Below are positions 1 to 7,989 of a stretch of DNA of 64,000 nucleotides, piece after piece; the first letter of the stretch is position 1, and every line of letters begins with the position of its first letter. The translations under genes were made by a program, and so were the position numbers. The stretch is from Litoreibacter roseus (GTDB lineage Bacteria; Pseudomonadota; Alphaproteobacteria; Rhodobacterales; Rhodobacteraceae): positions 62,001 to 126,000 of the forward strand of contig NZ_BLJE01000007.1 in assembly GCF_009811795.1 (NCBI RefSeq). Direction: 5' to 3'. The notes below the pieces were generated by a model. It ran no database searches, had not been told where the DNA came from, and was given only the letters and a program-made list of their open reading frames with translations.

Positions 1-876
1 CCGGCGCGTCCTCAAGCCGTGAGCTTCAATGCTGCTGGCGACATGGTTGCAGTTGTGGGGTTGACGTCGGACAATGGGCTAACTCTTGTAGAGGTTGACG
101 AGGGATTTGGTACCCCGCAAACATTTAGCCTCAATCTCACAGATCGCGGTGATATTCCTTTCGATCTCGCTCACAATGTACAGTTCCATCCCACCGAAGA
201 CATCTTAGCCGTGAACCTGACGTTGCGGAACCAGGTAGTATTCTACCGGGTCGGCCGTGACGATGCGGGTGGGCCCAATGGTATTACGCAATGGGGCAAT
301 CTCGTCGCGACCAACAAATTTCCGATGGGTGGACTCTTCACGCCTAATGGGCGGCACTACATCACCAGTGACCTCATGTGGGGTGCGGACGTGCAGCGGT
401 TCTATGGGATTGTCGGACAGGGAACCCTCACCTCAATCCGAGTGGCCGAGCCGGACGCCGCTGAACCAGCCCACTTTATTCAAGGCATTCAAACTGGCGG
501 CTTTCAGGCTGAAACGCTGGCGATCAGTCCGGACGGCTCTATGATCGCAACCAGCAACCTGCGGACGACGGGCCTGCCACAGGACAATGCGCTATTTGAT
601 GCCGCGGCATCGGTATCCCTCTATGCACTTGACGCTGAGACCGGGGGGATGACCTTGATTGAAGAAGAGTTTTTCGACGCGCATCTGCCACAAGGACTGG
701 CCTTCGATCCCGGAGGAGACCACCTCTACGTTGGCGTGAACGAGTACTTCGATGCCACTGACCCTGTGACCCGCGCCGGGATCGAGCTTTGGGAAGTCTC
801 GACTGAGGGTTTGGACCGCACATCAATTCGGATGCCGGCGCCAAGAGGTGTCCACGTTGTGCGCGTGATCGAATAA
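1..876 (+). CDS. Beta-propeller (YncE/lactonase-like) protein, 5' truncated by window edge
   Basis: The frame is open from base 1 to the TAA at 874-876, so the gene begins before the window; the GTG at 19 is an internal valine codon. The product shows repeated blade-like units with phrases such as HNVQFHPTEDILAV, LAISPDGSMIATSN and GLAFDPGGDHLYVG, which are typical of seven-bladed propellers of the YncE/lactonase type (LVIVD/WD40-like). Such proteins bind ligands or hydrolyse lactones, but no active-site residues can be assigned. The N-terminus and any signal peptide are outside the window. It converges with the MFS gene downstream. The specific function is unknown. Confidence 0.7.
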   Translation, partial: PARPQAVSFNAAGDMVAVVGLTSDNGLTLVEVDEGFGTPQTFSLNLTDRGDIPFDLAHNVQFHPTEDILAVNLTLRNQVVFYRVGRDDAGGPNGITQWGNLVATNKFPMGGLFTPNGRHYITSDLMWGADVQRFYGIVGQGTLTSIRVAEPDAAEPAHFIQGIQTGGFQAETLAISPDGSMIATSNLRTTGLPQDNALFDAAASVSLYALDAETGGMTLIEEEFFDAHLPQGLAFDPGGDHLYVGVNEYFDATDPVTRAGIELWEVSTEGLDRTSIRMPAPRGVHVVRVIE

Positions 877-1087
877 GGAAGCGCCACGTGTAAAGAAACA
901 AAGTACCATCCTACGAGTGGCAGCTAAGAACTGTTAGGTTGCCATTCGGAGTGTCTTGGCAAAATTGGTGTGGGCAATGGACTATGGTTAGGGGGTTGCG
1001 GTTGTTTAACTCGATCCACTTCCCGATACCGACCTTGGCCACCAAACCTGATCTCTAGGCGCGCAAATCCGACCTTTTAAGCGAAGG

Positions 1088-2245
1088 TTATTTGGAAAGC
1101 GACTGCACATAAAGCAGCCTCGTAGTGAGGAGAATACCAAGAGCAGCGACAACGGCACCGGCAACGCCGACACTCCCAAGTCCGAAAGTAACCGTTGCTA
1201 AGCCACCAATGGCGGTACCAACCCCCTGTCCTAGAAAGATCATTGAGCCGTTGAGCGCAAAGGCGAGGGTGGCTGCGGGTCCAGCGGCATGGGCAAGCTG
1301 CATCTGAATGACAGGCGCGCATGCAAAAAGACAGATAGCACCTACCCCGATTGCAAAAGTAGTCAGAACTATGCCGATGAACCCAATGGCACTCAGTTGA
1401 ACAGCATAAGAGTACAACAACTGTGTTGCGAGGATTCCCAATAGAAGAATGGTCAGTGGGCGATCAACTGCTCGCGCCAAAGCTGCTCCGATCGCCAACC
1501 CGGCAACTGAGCCGATCCCGATGAGCGCCTGCATCCACGCTATTGAAGCACCGGTCAACCCTGTTGCTACCGTAACTGTAGGCCCGACCAGGCCAATTGT
1601 TGAAAACGTCGCCGTGAATGCGGCCAACGTCACTCCCATCAAACCGGTCAACGGCCAACGTAGCACAGACTTGATCGCACCCTTAGGAAGGTCTGCCGAC
1701 GTCTGTACTGTTGGGACTGTAAAGTAGATTAAGATCGCAACCACACTACAGAGAACGGTTGAAAACATGAAAGATGCCGCCCATCCAAAGGTTGCACCGA
1801 TGAGTGAGCCAATTGGGATGCCAAAAAGAAAAGCGAGCGAATTCCCCGCTAAAATCGCTGCAAATGCTATTACTCGTTTGTCAGGTGGAACTAACATTGC
1901 CGCCATCGATGACGCTACAGGGAGGGTCAGCGCCCCGACAAAACCTGCGGCGATACGCACGATTAATAGAGTGCCGAAATCTGGTGCAAGGGCCGAAGCG
2001 GCATTGATGCTAGCCAGTAATACTAGAACGATCAGTAAGAGCCTGCGGCGATCCACACCTGTTGTTAGTAGAGCTAGGAGCGGCCCGCCGATGGCGCAAG
2101 CTATTGTGAAAGCCGTTTGCAATTGGGCAGTAGCTGCAACTGAAACGCCAAGGTCCTGAGACATAGGCTCCAATATCCCTGCAAAGACATATGCGCCGGT
2201 AGCAAAGGCAAACGGTGCAAGCATTAAAACCACTACATGGCGCAC
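1088..2245 (-). CDS. MFS transporter, DHA1 (drug:H+ antiporter-like) family
   Basis: The 385-residue protein is almost entirely hydrophobic, with about 12 predicted membrane segments, the usual size for the family. The first cytoplasmic loop contains GVDRRRLL, a variant of MFS motif A, and the next segments (ALTLPVASSMAAMLVPPDKR) resemble AraJ/YdhP-type sugar or drug efflux proteins. I chose the GTG start because AAGGAG lies 8 nt upstream; an in-frame ATG at 2224 has no such site. It probably exports a small molecule using the proton gradient, but the substrate cannot be told. The gene points the same way as the membrane-protein gene at 2417-3148. Confidence 0.85.
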   Translation of the reverse strand: MRHVVVLMLAPFAFATGAYVFAGILEPMSQDLGVSVAATAQLQTAFTIACAIGGPLLALLTTGVDRRRLLLIVLVLLASINAASALAPDFGTLLIVRIAAGFVGALTLPVASSMAAMLVPPDKRVIAFAAILAGNSLAFLFGIPIGSLIGATFGWAASFMFSTVLCSVVAILIYFTVPTVQTSADLPKGAIKSVLRWPLTGLMGVTLAAFTATFSTIGLVGPTVTVATGLTGASIAWMQALIGIGSVAGLAIGAALARAVDRPLTILLLGILATQLLYSYAVQLSAIGFIGIVLTTFAIGVGAICLFACAPVIQMQLAHAAGPAATLAFALNGSMIFLGQGVGTAIGGLATVTFGLGSVGVAGAVVAALGILLTTRLLYVQSLSK

Positions 2246-2416
2246 CTGTGATGCTCCTTCAATGATGCCCCGATCACAAGGGGGAGTAACCCGGAAGATT
2301 TATAGCTTTGGTCGCACTTGTTGATGGCAAGCGAGAAAATACGCCCTTGGTGGCCGGATAGTTTGTGCGTTTAGGGCTCTTCACAGGGTTTTGCGGCCAA
2401 GGTGTGCAATTTACGT

Positions 2417-3148
2417 TCATGCCCGTTCAGCATTGGCAAAGTGTCCGGCATCTTGACGCTGAATTTCAAAAGCTCGCCAGGTCATAATATGGATAAGAAT
2501 GCCGAACGGAGGTCCAAGAAAGAGAGGAATGGCGGTTACAGCGAACGTCATGTCCTGTCCACCAACACCGAATGACCATATCGCTGCAGAGAGGGGGGCC
2601 ACAATCAGATCAGCGATACCAAAAACTGTCCAACCGTAAAAAACCCAACGCCATTTCTGGGAGTCCTGTAGTATAGCCCAAGCGATAAACGGGGCGGCCA
2701 TTCCAGTCATAACGTCACCCACTCCTGCTGGCCAAGAGAAACCCGGAGTCAGAATGCCACTGGTCATAAAGGGGTATAAAAATACTGCTCCTACTATTCT
2801 GTAAGTCTGAAGACCGACCATCCAATGAACAGGTACCCGAGCTAAAACGCCAGCGATGACTGGCAGAAAGCTCATGGCTGTACCTAGGAGAATTGGAAAA
2901 AGTGCAAAGGGCAGGAACCAAGTAAACTCTAATACCAGGGTCAGCGACGTTGTAAGTGCACCACCGCCCCATAGAACGAATATAGTTGGAAAAACCAAAA
3001 GTGCGCGTCTGTCGCCGTGAGAACCCGCATCTCTTACGGCCCAGCCTACGAACATCGACGTGGCCGAAACAACCAGCAATACAGTGCCAAGGATCACAAA
3101 AGTAACCCACCATGCTTGCGTAGTTGATAAGTATTCATTGATGAGCAT
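2417..3148 (-). CDS. Polytopic membrane protein of unknown function
   Basis: This 243-residue protein has about seven hydrophobic segments separated by short loops and no motif I recognise. The open frame extends to 3235, but the ATG at 3148 is preceded by GGAGA at a good distance and opens directly into the first membrane helix, so I use it. It is divergent from the TetR gene at 3246, and the gap between them carries a 15-bp palindrome, which suggests that TetR represses it. The arrangement is echoed at 4237-5751, where another small membrane protein faces another TetR gene. The function is unknown. Confidence 0.7.
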   Translation of the reverse strand: MLINEYLSTTQAWWVTFVILGTVLLVVSATSMFVGWAVRDAGSHGDRRALLVFPTIFVLWGGGALTTSLTLVLEFTWFLPFALFPILLGTAMSFLPVIAGVLARVPVHWMVGLQTYRIVGAVFLYPFMTSGILTPGFSWPAGVGDVMTGMAAPFIAWAILQDSQKWRWVFYGWTVFGIADLIVAPLSAAIWSFGVGGQDMTFAVTAIPLFLGPPFGILIHIMTWRAFEIQRQDAGHFANAERA

Positions 3149-3193
3149 TTTAGTTCTCCAAATTATGCAACGCCGAAAGAGCAGATGCTGTAA

Positions 3194-3208
3194 GTGATAG
3201 GCTATCAC
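3194..3208. promoter_or_regulatory. Palindromic operator candidate for the TetR regulator
   Basis: GTGATAG-G-CTATCAC is a perfect inverted repeat with 7-bp arms around one central base. It lies between the divergent membrane-protein (start 3148) and TetR (start 3246) genes, where a TetR dimer would be expected to bind. The sequence is directly seen; the role is inferred from position. Confidence 0.6.
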
Positions 3209-3245
3209 CTTTGAAAGACAAGAGTGATGTAACAAAAAAGGTCGA

Positions 3246-3872
3246 GTGAAGATGCCGAGGCAGGAAGATAGTAAGAGTGGCCAACCCCAATCGTCCGGAT
3301 TGAGGGCTAAAGTCCTAGACTATGCGGTCGAACAAGTGCGCAGAGGGGGACTCGAAGCGCTTTCTGTAGCTGCAATTGCGCGCGCTCTAAAGGTCAGTAC
3401 GGCCGCGCCTTACAAGCATTTCCCCAATAGAGCCGCGCTGGTGCACGCAGTTGGGGCGCATGGCATGCAAGACTTAGGCAAAGCTATGGCAGAGGCCGCA
3501 CAGCCCAAAAATGGCTCCGAGCGTGTCGTTGCAATTGGAAAAGCCTACCTATCATTTGCTCGAAAGGAACCAAATCTGTTCGCTACAATGTTCGGTGAAG
3601 CCATGACGGATTTGAAAACGATTGAAGCGGATGCGCTCCGATCAGCAGGCCACGATACGTTTGCAGTTTTGCGCAAAGAAGTAGCTATCGTTCTTGATGT
3701 TGATTTTGATGCACCAATTGCAGGTGAGACAGCTTACGCACTTTGGTCAATGGTACATGGGCAATCGGTTCTAGCTCTCGACAACCGTGATGCCGTCGTT
3801 GGAGATGTGATAAACACAGAAAAAGTGATGCGGCAGATGACGCTTAGGATACTGGTTGCAGGTCCTCAATAG
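3246..3872 (+). CDS. TetR/AcrR family transcriptional regulator
   Basis: The 208-residue protein has a TetR-type helix-turn-helix near residues 35-60 (LSVAAIARALKVSTAAPYKHF, with the typical A-P-Y-K-H-F recognition end). Its C-terminal half contains YALWSMVHG, the signature of the WHG ligand-binding domain. The frame opens with GTG at 3246, and an ATG at 3252 is equally possible. It is divergent from the membrane protein at 2417-3148 across a perfect 15-bp palindrome, so it most likely represses that gene and itself and releases DNA on binding a ligand. The ligand is unknown. Confidence 0.88.
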   Translation: MKMPRQEDSKSGQPQSSGLRAKVLDYAVEQVRRGGLEALSVAAIARALKVSTAAPYKHFPNRAALVHAVGAHGMQDLGKAMAEAAQPKNGSERVVAIGKAYLSFARKEPNLFATMFGEAMTDLKTIEADALRSAGHDTFAVLRKEVAIVLDVDFDAPIAGETAYALWSMVHGQSVLALDNRDAVVGDVINTEKVMRQMTLRILVAGPQ

Positions 3873-4236
3873 TCCCTTTCCATTAGCCAAAGACTTCCCT
3901 GTCGCCGGCTACTACTACATCGGTTACTACACAGGAGCGCGACCTCACAAAAACTATCGAGCAAATAAGATGAACTGTGGACTTATAACGCTTTTATGCC
4001 GTTCCAAGTGCTCTTTTCGGCCACTTTCAGTTCGAAGGCGAGGAGGCTTTTCCACCCTAAAGATGTGTGCCTCCGACGTAAATTGTAGCAGTTATTGATA
4101 CACTGACAGATGGCTGCTTCGGCCTCCCTTCGCGGTTGCCACGTGAAGTGATCCCCATTTTAGCGTCCATCGATGTCCGCTGGCTGGGCTTTAGCAAAAA
4201 ACGGTGTCCTGCGCAGGAATAGTCGGGTGCCAAATT
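3873..4236. other. Intergenic region with no supported gene
   Basis: This 364-bp stretch separates the TetR gene from the convergent membrane-protein gene. It contains a short open frame at 3856-4098 whose translation is rich in Cys and Arg, with no ribosome-binding site and no recognisable motif. I see no repeat, RNA or clear terminator. Confidence 0.5.
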
Positions 4237-5076
4237 TTATTGGGCAGGTTGCGCCTTTTTGGGAGTTCGTTTTCGGGTTAGCAAACTCGTCACGGGACGT
4301 GCGGCTAGCGCGTGACGATAAGAACGTACTGTCAACCAGCCCCAGACTACTGTCACCGTCAACGCTGCCGTGTAGGCCGTACCTTCAGGAAAGAGCCACA
4401 CTGCGAGGAGTGCCGCAAACGGCGTGACCTGCATCATGTGCGTGGCAAAGAAGTGAGCCACCCTCAGGTCGCCACGATCAAGTGACCAATCTGTCACTGG
4501 CATTCGGCGCTCACGGACAGGCTTTTCGCCAAAGAACGGCCCTTGTCGTACGCCGAGATGGTAGGCAGCGACGAAAGTCATCACTGTCCCAAAGATCAGT
4601 CCTGCGGCGGAGGCGTGTTGCACGGTCCGGGACAACGCAAAGCCCCCGTCCATCAGCACCGTCCCGCCCAATATCGCCATCGGTGCCGTCACCACTGCCG
4701 CCAAAACTGCCATCGTCAACTCCAGCTTGCGCAAAAACGGGCTGGAGTCGTTGAAGTGCGACGAGATGCCAAGTGCTGCAGTGCCACCGATGAAGCCCAC
4801 CATATAGACGAGGGATGCTGCCATGATCCCGGCCATCCATCCCATCCAGTCGGCAGTTTGCAGCTGTGGCGAGAGCCACGTCAGCACCACCGCAAAAGTC
4901 GAATAGTGGATCCCCAATGAGGAAGAGAACCGCATTGGTTTAATCCAAACGTTTTCTCCGTGGAGCGTACGCCGGTCTAGTAGTCGCCCAACCACGCATA
5001 TTCCGAACCAGACTGCACAGAGGGCGACGCTTGCCCACATGAATTTCTCCGATAGCGTTAAGTATATGATTTCCAT
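4237..5076 (-). CDS. Polytopic membrane protein controlled by a divergent TetR regulator
   Basis: The 279-residue product has about seven to eight hydrophobic segments and a basic C-terminal tail (LLTRKRTPKK). I recognise no family motif with certainty. The open frame runs up to 5151, but that extension would cover both operator palindromes; the ATG at 5076 follows GAGGG and starts just before the first membrane helix. The gene is divergent from the TetR gene at 5173, and two GTAAG..CTTAC sites lie 25-65 bp upstream of its start, so repression by that TetR is likely. The function is unknown. Confidence 0.7.
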   Translation of the reverse strand: MEIIYLTLSEKFMWASVALCAVWFGICVVGRLLDRRTLHGENVWIKPMRFSSSLGIHYSTFAVVLTWLSPQLQTADWMGWMAGIMAASLVYMVGFIGGTAALGISSHFNDSSPFLRKLELTMAVLAAVVTAPMAILGGTVLMDGGFALSRTVQHASAAGLIFGTVMTFVAAYHLGVRQGPFFGEKPVRERRMPVTDWSLDRGDLRVAHFFATHMMQVTPFAALLAVWLFPEGTAYTAALTVTVVWGWLTVRSYRHALAARPVTSLLTRKRTPKKAQPAQ

Positions 5077-5100
5077 TTGTCTGCCCTCGCTTTGATTTAC

Positions 5101-5115
5101 GTAAGTATCGCTTAC
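5101..5115. promoter_or_regulatory. TetR operator candidate, copy 1
   Basis: GTAAG-TATCG-CTTAC is an inverted repeat with 5-bp arms. A second copy lies 26 bp further on. Both sit between the divergent membrane-protein and TetR starts. The spacing is close to 2.5 helical turns. Confidence 0.6.
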
Positions 5116-5126
5116 TTGCGGATTAG

Positions 5127-5141
5127 GTAAGTTGCACTTAC
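5127..5141. promoter_or_regulatory. TetR operator candidate, copy 2
   Basis: GTAAGT-TGC-ACTTAC is a perfect inverted repeat with 6-bp arms, the better of the two tandem sites. It shares the GTAAG/CTTAC arms with copy 1 at 5101-5115. Confidence 0.65.
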
Positions 5142-5172
5142 AAAGGGTCAAGAAGTTTTTGAGGCGGCCCGA

Positions 5173-5751
5173 ATGGCAGCGAAGATAGAGCGCGGCGCTC
5201 TGCGCGATGCGCTACTCGATGAAGTCAAGAGCGTGTGCGAGGCGGACGGCCCTGAAGCCGTCTCCTTTGGACGCATTTCTAGAGGGTTGGGCGTAAGCTC
5301 AGGTGCTCCGTTCAGGCTCTTCGCCTCACGCGCGGAAATCTTTGGAGCGCTCATTATTCGTGAAATGTCTCGGTTAGACGCAGAAATGAAGGCCCAGGCT
5401 GTGGACAATCCCGAGGTGCAGATGCGTGGTTTGTGTGAGACCTACCTGAATTATGCCGCGGGCAATCCGGCGATGTTTCGGCTGTCTTTCTCGGTGTCTG
5501 CGACCACCATGAAGGACCGCGACCTGGAAGCGCTTGGGCGGCGCATCTATGGAAGAGTTCGGGCAGCCGTAGCCGCCTGTATGCCTCAGGCATCTGCCGA
5601 AACGGCTGAGACAGTTGCCTATCTTTCCTGGACCCGCTTGCACGGCCACGCGCTTCTGAAGATGTCAGGGCAGTTGGATGACGTGGATGTGAGCGTTTCC
5701 GACAAAAGGGTAATTGACGCAACCTTGGAAGAAATCACTCGTAGCGCGTAA
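5173..5751 (+). CDS. TetR/AcrR family transcriptional regulator
   Basis: The 192-residue protein has an N-terminal TetR helix-turn-helix (residues about 28-52, RISRGLGVSSGAPFRLF) and a C-terminal region ending in YLSWTRLHGHALL, a WHG-type ligand-binding signature. It is the second regulator of this subtype in the window and, like the one at 3246, faces a small polytopic membrane protein. The two tandem GTAAG..CTTAC palindromes upstream are its likely operators, giving control of both divergent genes. The start ATG is preceded by GAGG. Confidence 0.87.
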   Translation: MAAKIERGALRDALLDEVKSVCEADGPEAVSFGRISRGLGVSSGAPFRLFASRAEIFGALIIREMSRLDAEMKAQAVDNPEVQMRGLCETYLNYAAGNPAMFRLSFSVSATTMKDRDLEALGRRIYGRVRAAVAACMPQASAETAETVAYLSWTRLHGHALLKMSGQLDDVDVSVSDKRVIDATLEEITRSA

Positions 5752-5837
5752 CGCTGTACTAACACAGGCCATAGGATTTTCTCTGCTGGCCGATGGTTTT
5801 TGCGCTTCGGGTGCTGTTTCATTTCCGCTGGCCAAGG

Positions 5838-6788
5838 CTAGGTTCGCCAGACTTCGTTCCGCCCACTTTGGCTAATGATCTGTCCAAGACCGGAAAACTC
5901 TGATTCAATATACTTGCTGAACCGTTTCACAGCTGGTCGCGGTTGTCGGTCATTCCGCCAAAGTAGACCTAGTTCTCGGTCGGGGTGATCTATCTTTATC
6001 GGCAGGGATGCTACCGCCTTGCTGTGCTTTTGCATAAAGACAACCGAAAAGGGCAATACTGTGAGCGCGTCTGACCCGCTCAGAATGCTAGTAATTGATG
6101 CCAGTGATCCGCCCGTAAAACTGACTTTGAAGTCTTTGATGCCTATCGATTTGAGTGCCAGGAGCAAGTCTTCATAAAGCGGGCTGTCTGCTGGCGGAGC
6201 GATCCAAGGAAAATCAGCAATCTCGGCCAGTTTTAGAGAAGATCTGCGAGCTAGAGGATGTGAGGGCGCACACGCAATGACGTTCCTTCCTTTGAGGATG
6301 GGTTTGAAACTCAAGCCAGGTGGTACCCTGTCATGTCGCACAGGACAGATTGCGATATCAATGTTGCCCACGTTTAGCTGTTCGGTGAGGTCCGCGAGAT
6401 AGCCGTAGGTCTGGTGAATGGCGACCTCGGGAAAGGCGGTCTGGAATGAGGCGATCATGTTTGAGATCACACCGTCCATAAAGATCGGCGTACCCGCCAG
6501 ACGTGCCGTCCCGGATTTGCCGCCATTGTAGAGATCTGCCGCCGCTTCTGCGGCTCGGGCCGCTTCTGCGATGATGCGCCCTTGCTCGGCAAGGGTCTGG
6601 CACAGCTCTGTCGGGTGCAGCGGGCGTTTGCCTTTTTCAAACAGCCTTGATCCCAGTCGCGCCTCCAGCATCGAGATGGTGCGCGACACGCTGGGTTGAG
6701 ACTTCCCCACCATCCGCGCGCCATCGCTTAGCCCCCCGGCGTCGACGATGGCAGAGAGTAGCTGGAGGTGGTTGGGATCTATTTGCAT
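5838..6788 (-). CDS. LysR-type transcriptional regulator of the hydroxyquinol operon
   Basis: The 316-residue protein has the LysR winged helix at residues 5-65 (GLSDGARMVGKSQPSVSRTISMLE with the usual SVSRxI recognition helix) and a periplasmic-binding-like effector domain from about residue 95. It is divergent from the maleylacetate reductase gene, 89 bp away, and the gap holds a 24-bp inverted repeat beginning at its own start codon. This is the classic arrangement for a LysR activator of an aromatic-degradation operon that also represses itself. The effector is probably the substrate or a ring-cleavage product, which is inference. Confidence 0.88.
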   Translation of the reverse strand: MQIDPNHLQLLSAIVDAGGLSDGARMVGKSQPSVSRTISMLEARLGSRLFEKGKRPLHPTELCQTLAEQGRIIAEAARAAEAAADLYNGGKSGTARLAGTPIFMDGVISNMIASFQTAFPEVAIHQTYGYLADLTEQLNVGNIDIAICPVRHDRVPPGLSFKPILKGRNVIACAPSHPLARRSSLKLAEIADFPWIAPPADSPLYEDLLLALKSIGIKDFKVSFTGGSLASITSILSGSDALTVLPFSVVFMQKHSKAVASLPIKIDHPDRELGLLWRNDRQPRPAVKRFSKYIESEFSGLGQIISQSGRNEVWRT

Positions 6789-6789
6789 A

Positions 6790-6813
6790 GCATGAAGGTA
6801 TATTAGGTCATGC
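6790..6813. promoter_or_regulatory. LysR-binding site candidate upstream of maleylacetate reductase
   Basis: GCATGA-N12-TCATGC is a perfect inverted repeat with 6-bp arms. It starts immediately upstream of the LysR start codon at 6788 and lies about 65-88 bp before the maleylacetate reductase start. Size and position fit a LysR recognition site. Confidence 0.55.
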
Positions 6814-6877
6814 GGTTTCGATCAACTGAACAGTTTTGCGAGGTTAAAAAGGGATCAATCAAGACCGGGAGGGGGCG

Positions 6878-7942
6878 ATGGTTGACACCATTCAAGATTA
6901 TCTGCGTTCTGTCCGCGTCCAGTTCGGCGCGGCGATCCGGCATACGATCCGCGCCGAAGTTGACCGTTTGGGCTGCAAGCGGGCGCTGGTGCTCTCCACC
7001 CCTCAACAATCGGACGCCGCCTGTCTGATCGCGCAGGACCTTGGGTCCCTTGCCGCTGGGGTTTTCAGCAAGGCCGCAATGCACACGCCGGTCGATGTCA
7101 CTGAAGAAGGCGTGGCCCATGCCCGCGAAACCGACGCTGACTGCGTCGTTGCGATTGGTGGCGGATCGACGACAGGACTGGGCAAAGCGATTGCCTATCG
7201 CACCGACCTGCCGCAAATCGTCATTCCGACCACCTATGCGGGGAGCGAAGCGACACCCATTCTCGGCCAGACCGAGAATGCGGTGAAGACCACACTCACG
7301 GACCCGAAGGTGCTGCCGGAAGTCATTCTTTATGATCCCGAACTGGTGGTCACCCTGCCTGTCGATATGACCGTCACCTCCGCCTTGAACGCGATGGCCC
7401 ATGCGGCGGAAGCGCTTTATGCGACGGGTCGGACGTCAGAGACGGATGCGCTGGCCCAGGAGGGGCTGCGGGCGATGGTCCAAGGGCTGCCCGGTGTTCT
7501 GGAAGCGCCTGACGATCTTGCCGCACGAGAGGCGACCTTGCGCGGGGCCTGGGCCTGCGGCACCGTTCTGGGGCAGGTGGGCATGGCGCTGCATCACAAG
7601 CTTTGTCACACGCTGGGCGGCTCCTTTGATTTGCCACATGCGCAAACCCATGCCGTCGTTCTGCCCCATGCCATCGCTTACAATGCGCGCGCCGCGGCCA
7701 CAGAGTTGCAGCCGATCTGCGATCTTCTGGGGGGTAGAAACGCGGGGGCCGCCCTGCACCAGTTTGCGCAACGGATGTTCGCGCCGTTGGCCCTGCGCGA
7801 CTTCGGGTTGAAGGAAAGCGATCTGGACCGCGCAGCAGAACTGGCGACGACCAAACCCTATACGAACCCACAGCCTGTCACCCGCGAGGATATTCGAGAG
7901 CTGCTGCAAGCCGCATGGGCTGGGGACGCGCCAAAACACTAA
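6878..7942 (+). CDS. Maleylacetate reductase (iron-containing alcohol dehydrogenase family)
   Basis: Predicted to reduce maleylacetate to 3-oxoadipate with NAD(P)H in the cytoplasm (EC 1.3.1.32). The 354-residue length matches the family. The nucleotide-binding GGGST is at residues 94-98, TTYAGSEAT at 118-126, and the catalytic/metal-region histidines cluster at H239, H240, H244, H254 and H258 (HHKLCHTLGG, DLPHAQTHA). A strong ribosome-binding site (GGGAGGGGG) precedes the ATG. It is the first gene of the operon whose hydroxyquinol 1,2-dioxygenase makes its substrate, which supports the assignment over other iron-ADH activities. Confidence 0.9.
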   Translation: MVDTIQDYLRSVRVQFGAAIRHTIRAEVDRLGCKRALVLSTPQQSDAACLIAQDLGSLAAGVFSKAAMHTPVDVTEEGVAHARETDADCVVAIGGGSTTGLGKAIAYRTDLPQIVIPTTYAGSEATPILGQTENAVKTTLTDPKVLPEVILYDPELVVTLPVDMTVTSALNAMAHAAEALYATGRTSETDALAQEGLRAMVQGLPGVLEAPDDLAAREATLRGAWACGTVLGQVGMALHHKLCHTLGGSFDLPHAQTHAVVLPHAIAYNARAAATELQPICDLLGGRNAGAALHQFAQRMFAPLALRDFGLKESDLDRAAELATTKPYTNPQPVTREDIRELLQAAWAGDAPKH

Positions 7943-7989
7943 CGTCTCGTGGACGACATTAACGATTGATTGAGTTCAGGGAGGACCTC

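Noticed and set aside
3856-4098. 80-aa plus-strand frame after the TetR gene
   Set aside because: It overlaps the TetR end, lacks a ribosome-binding site and has an unlikely composition.
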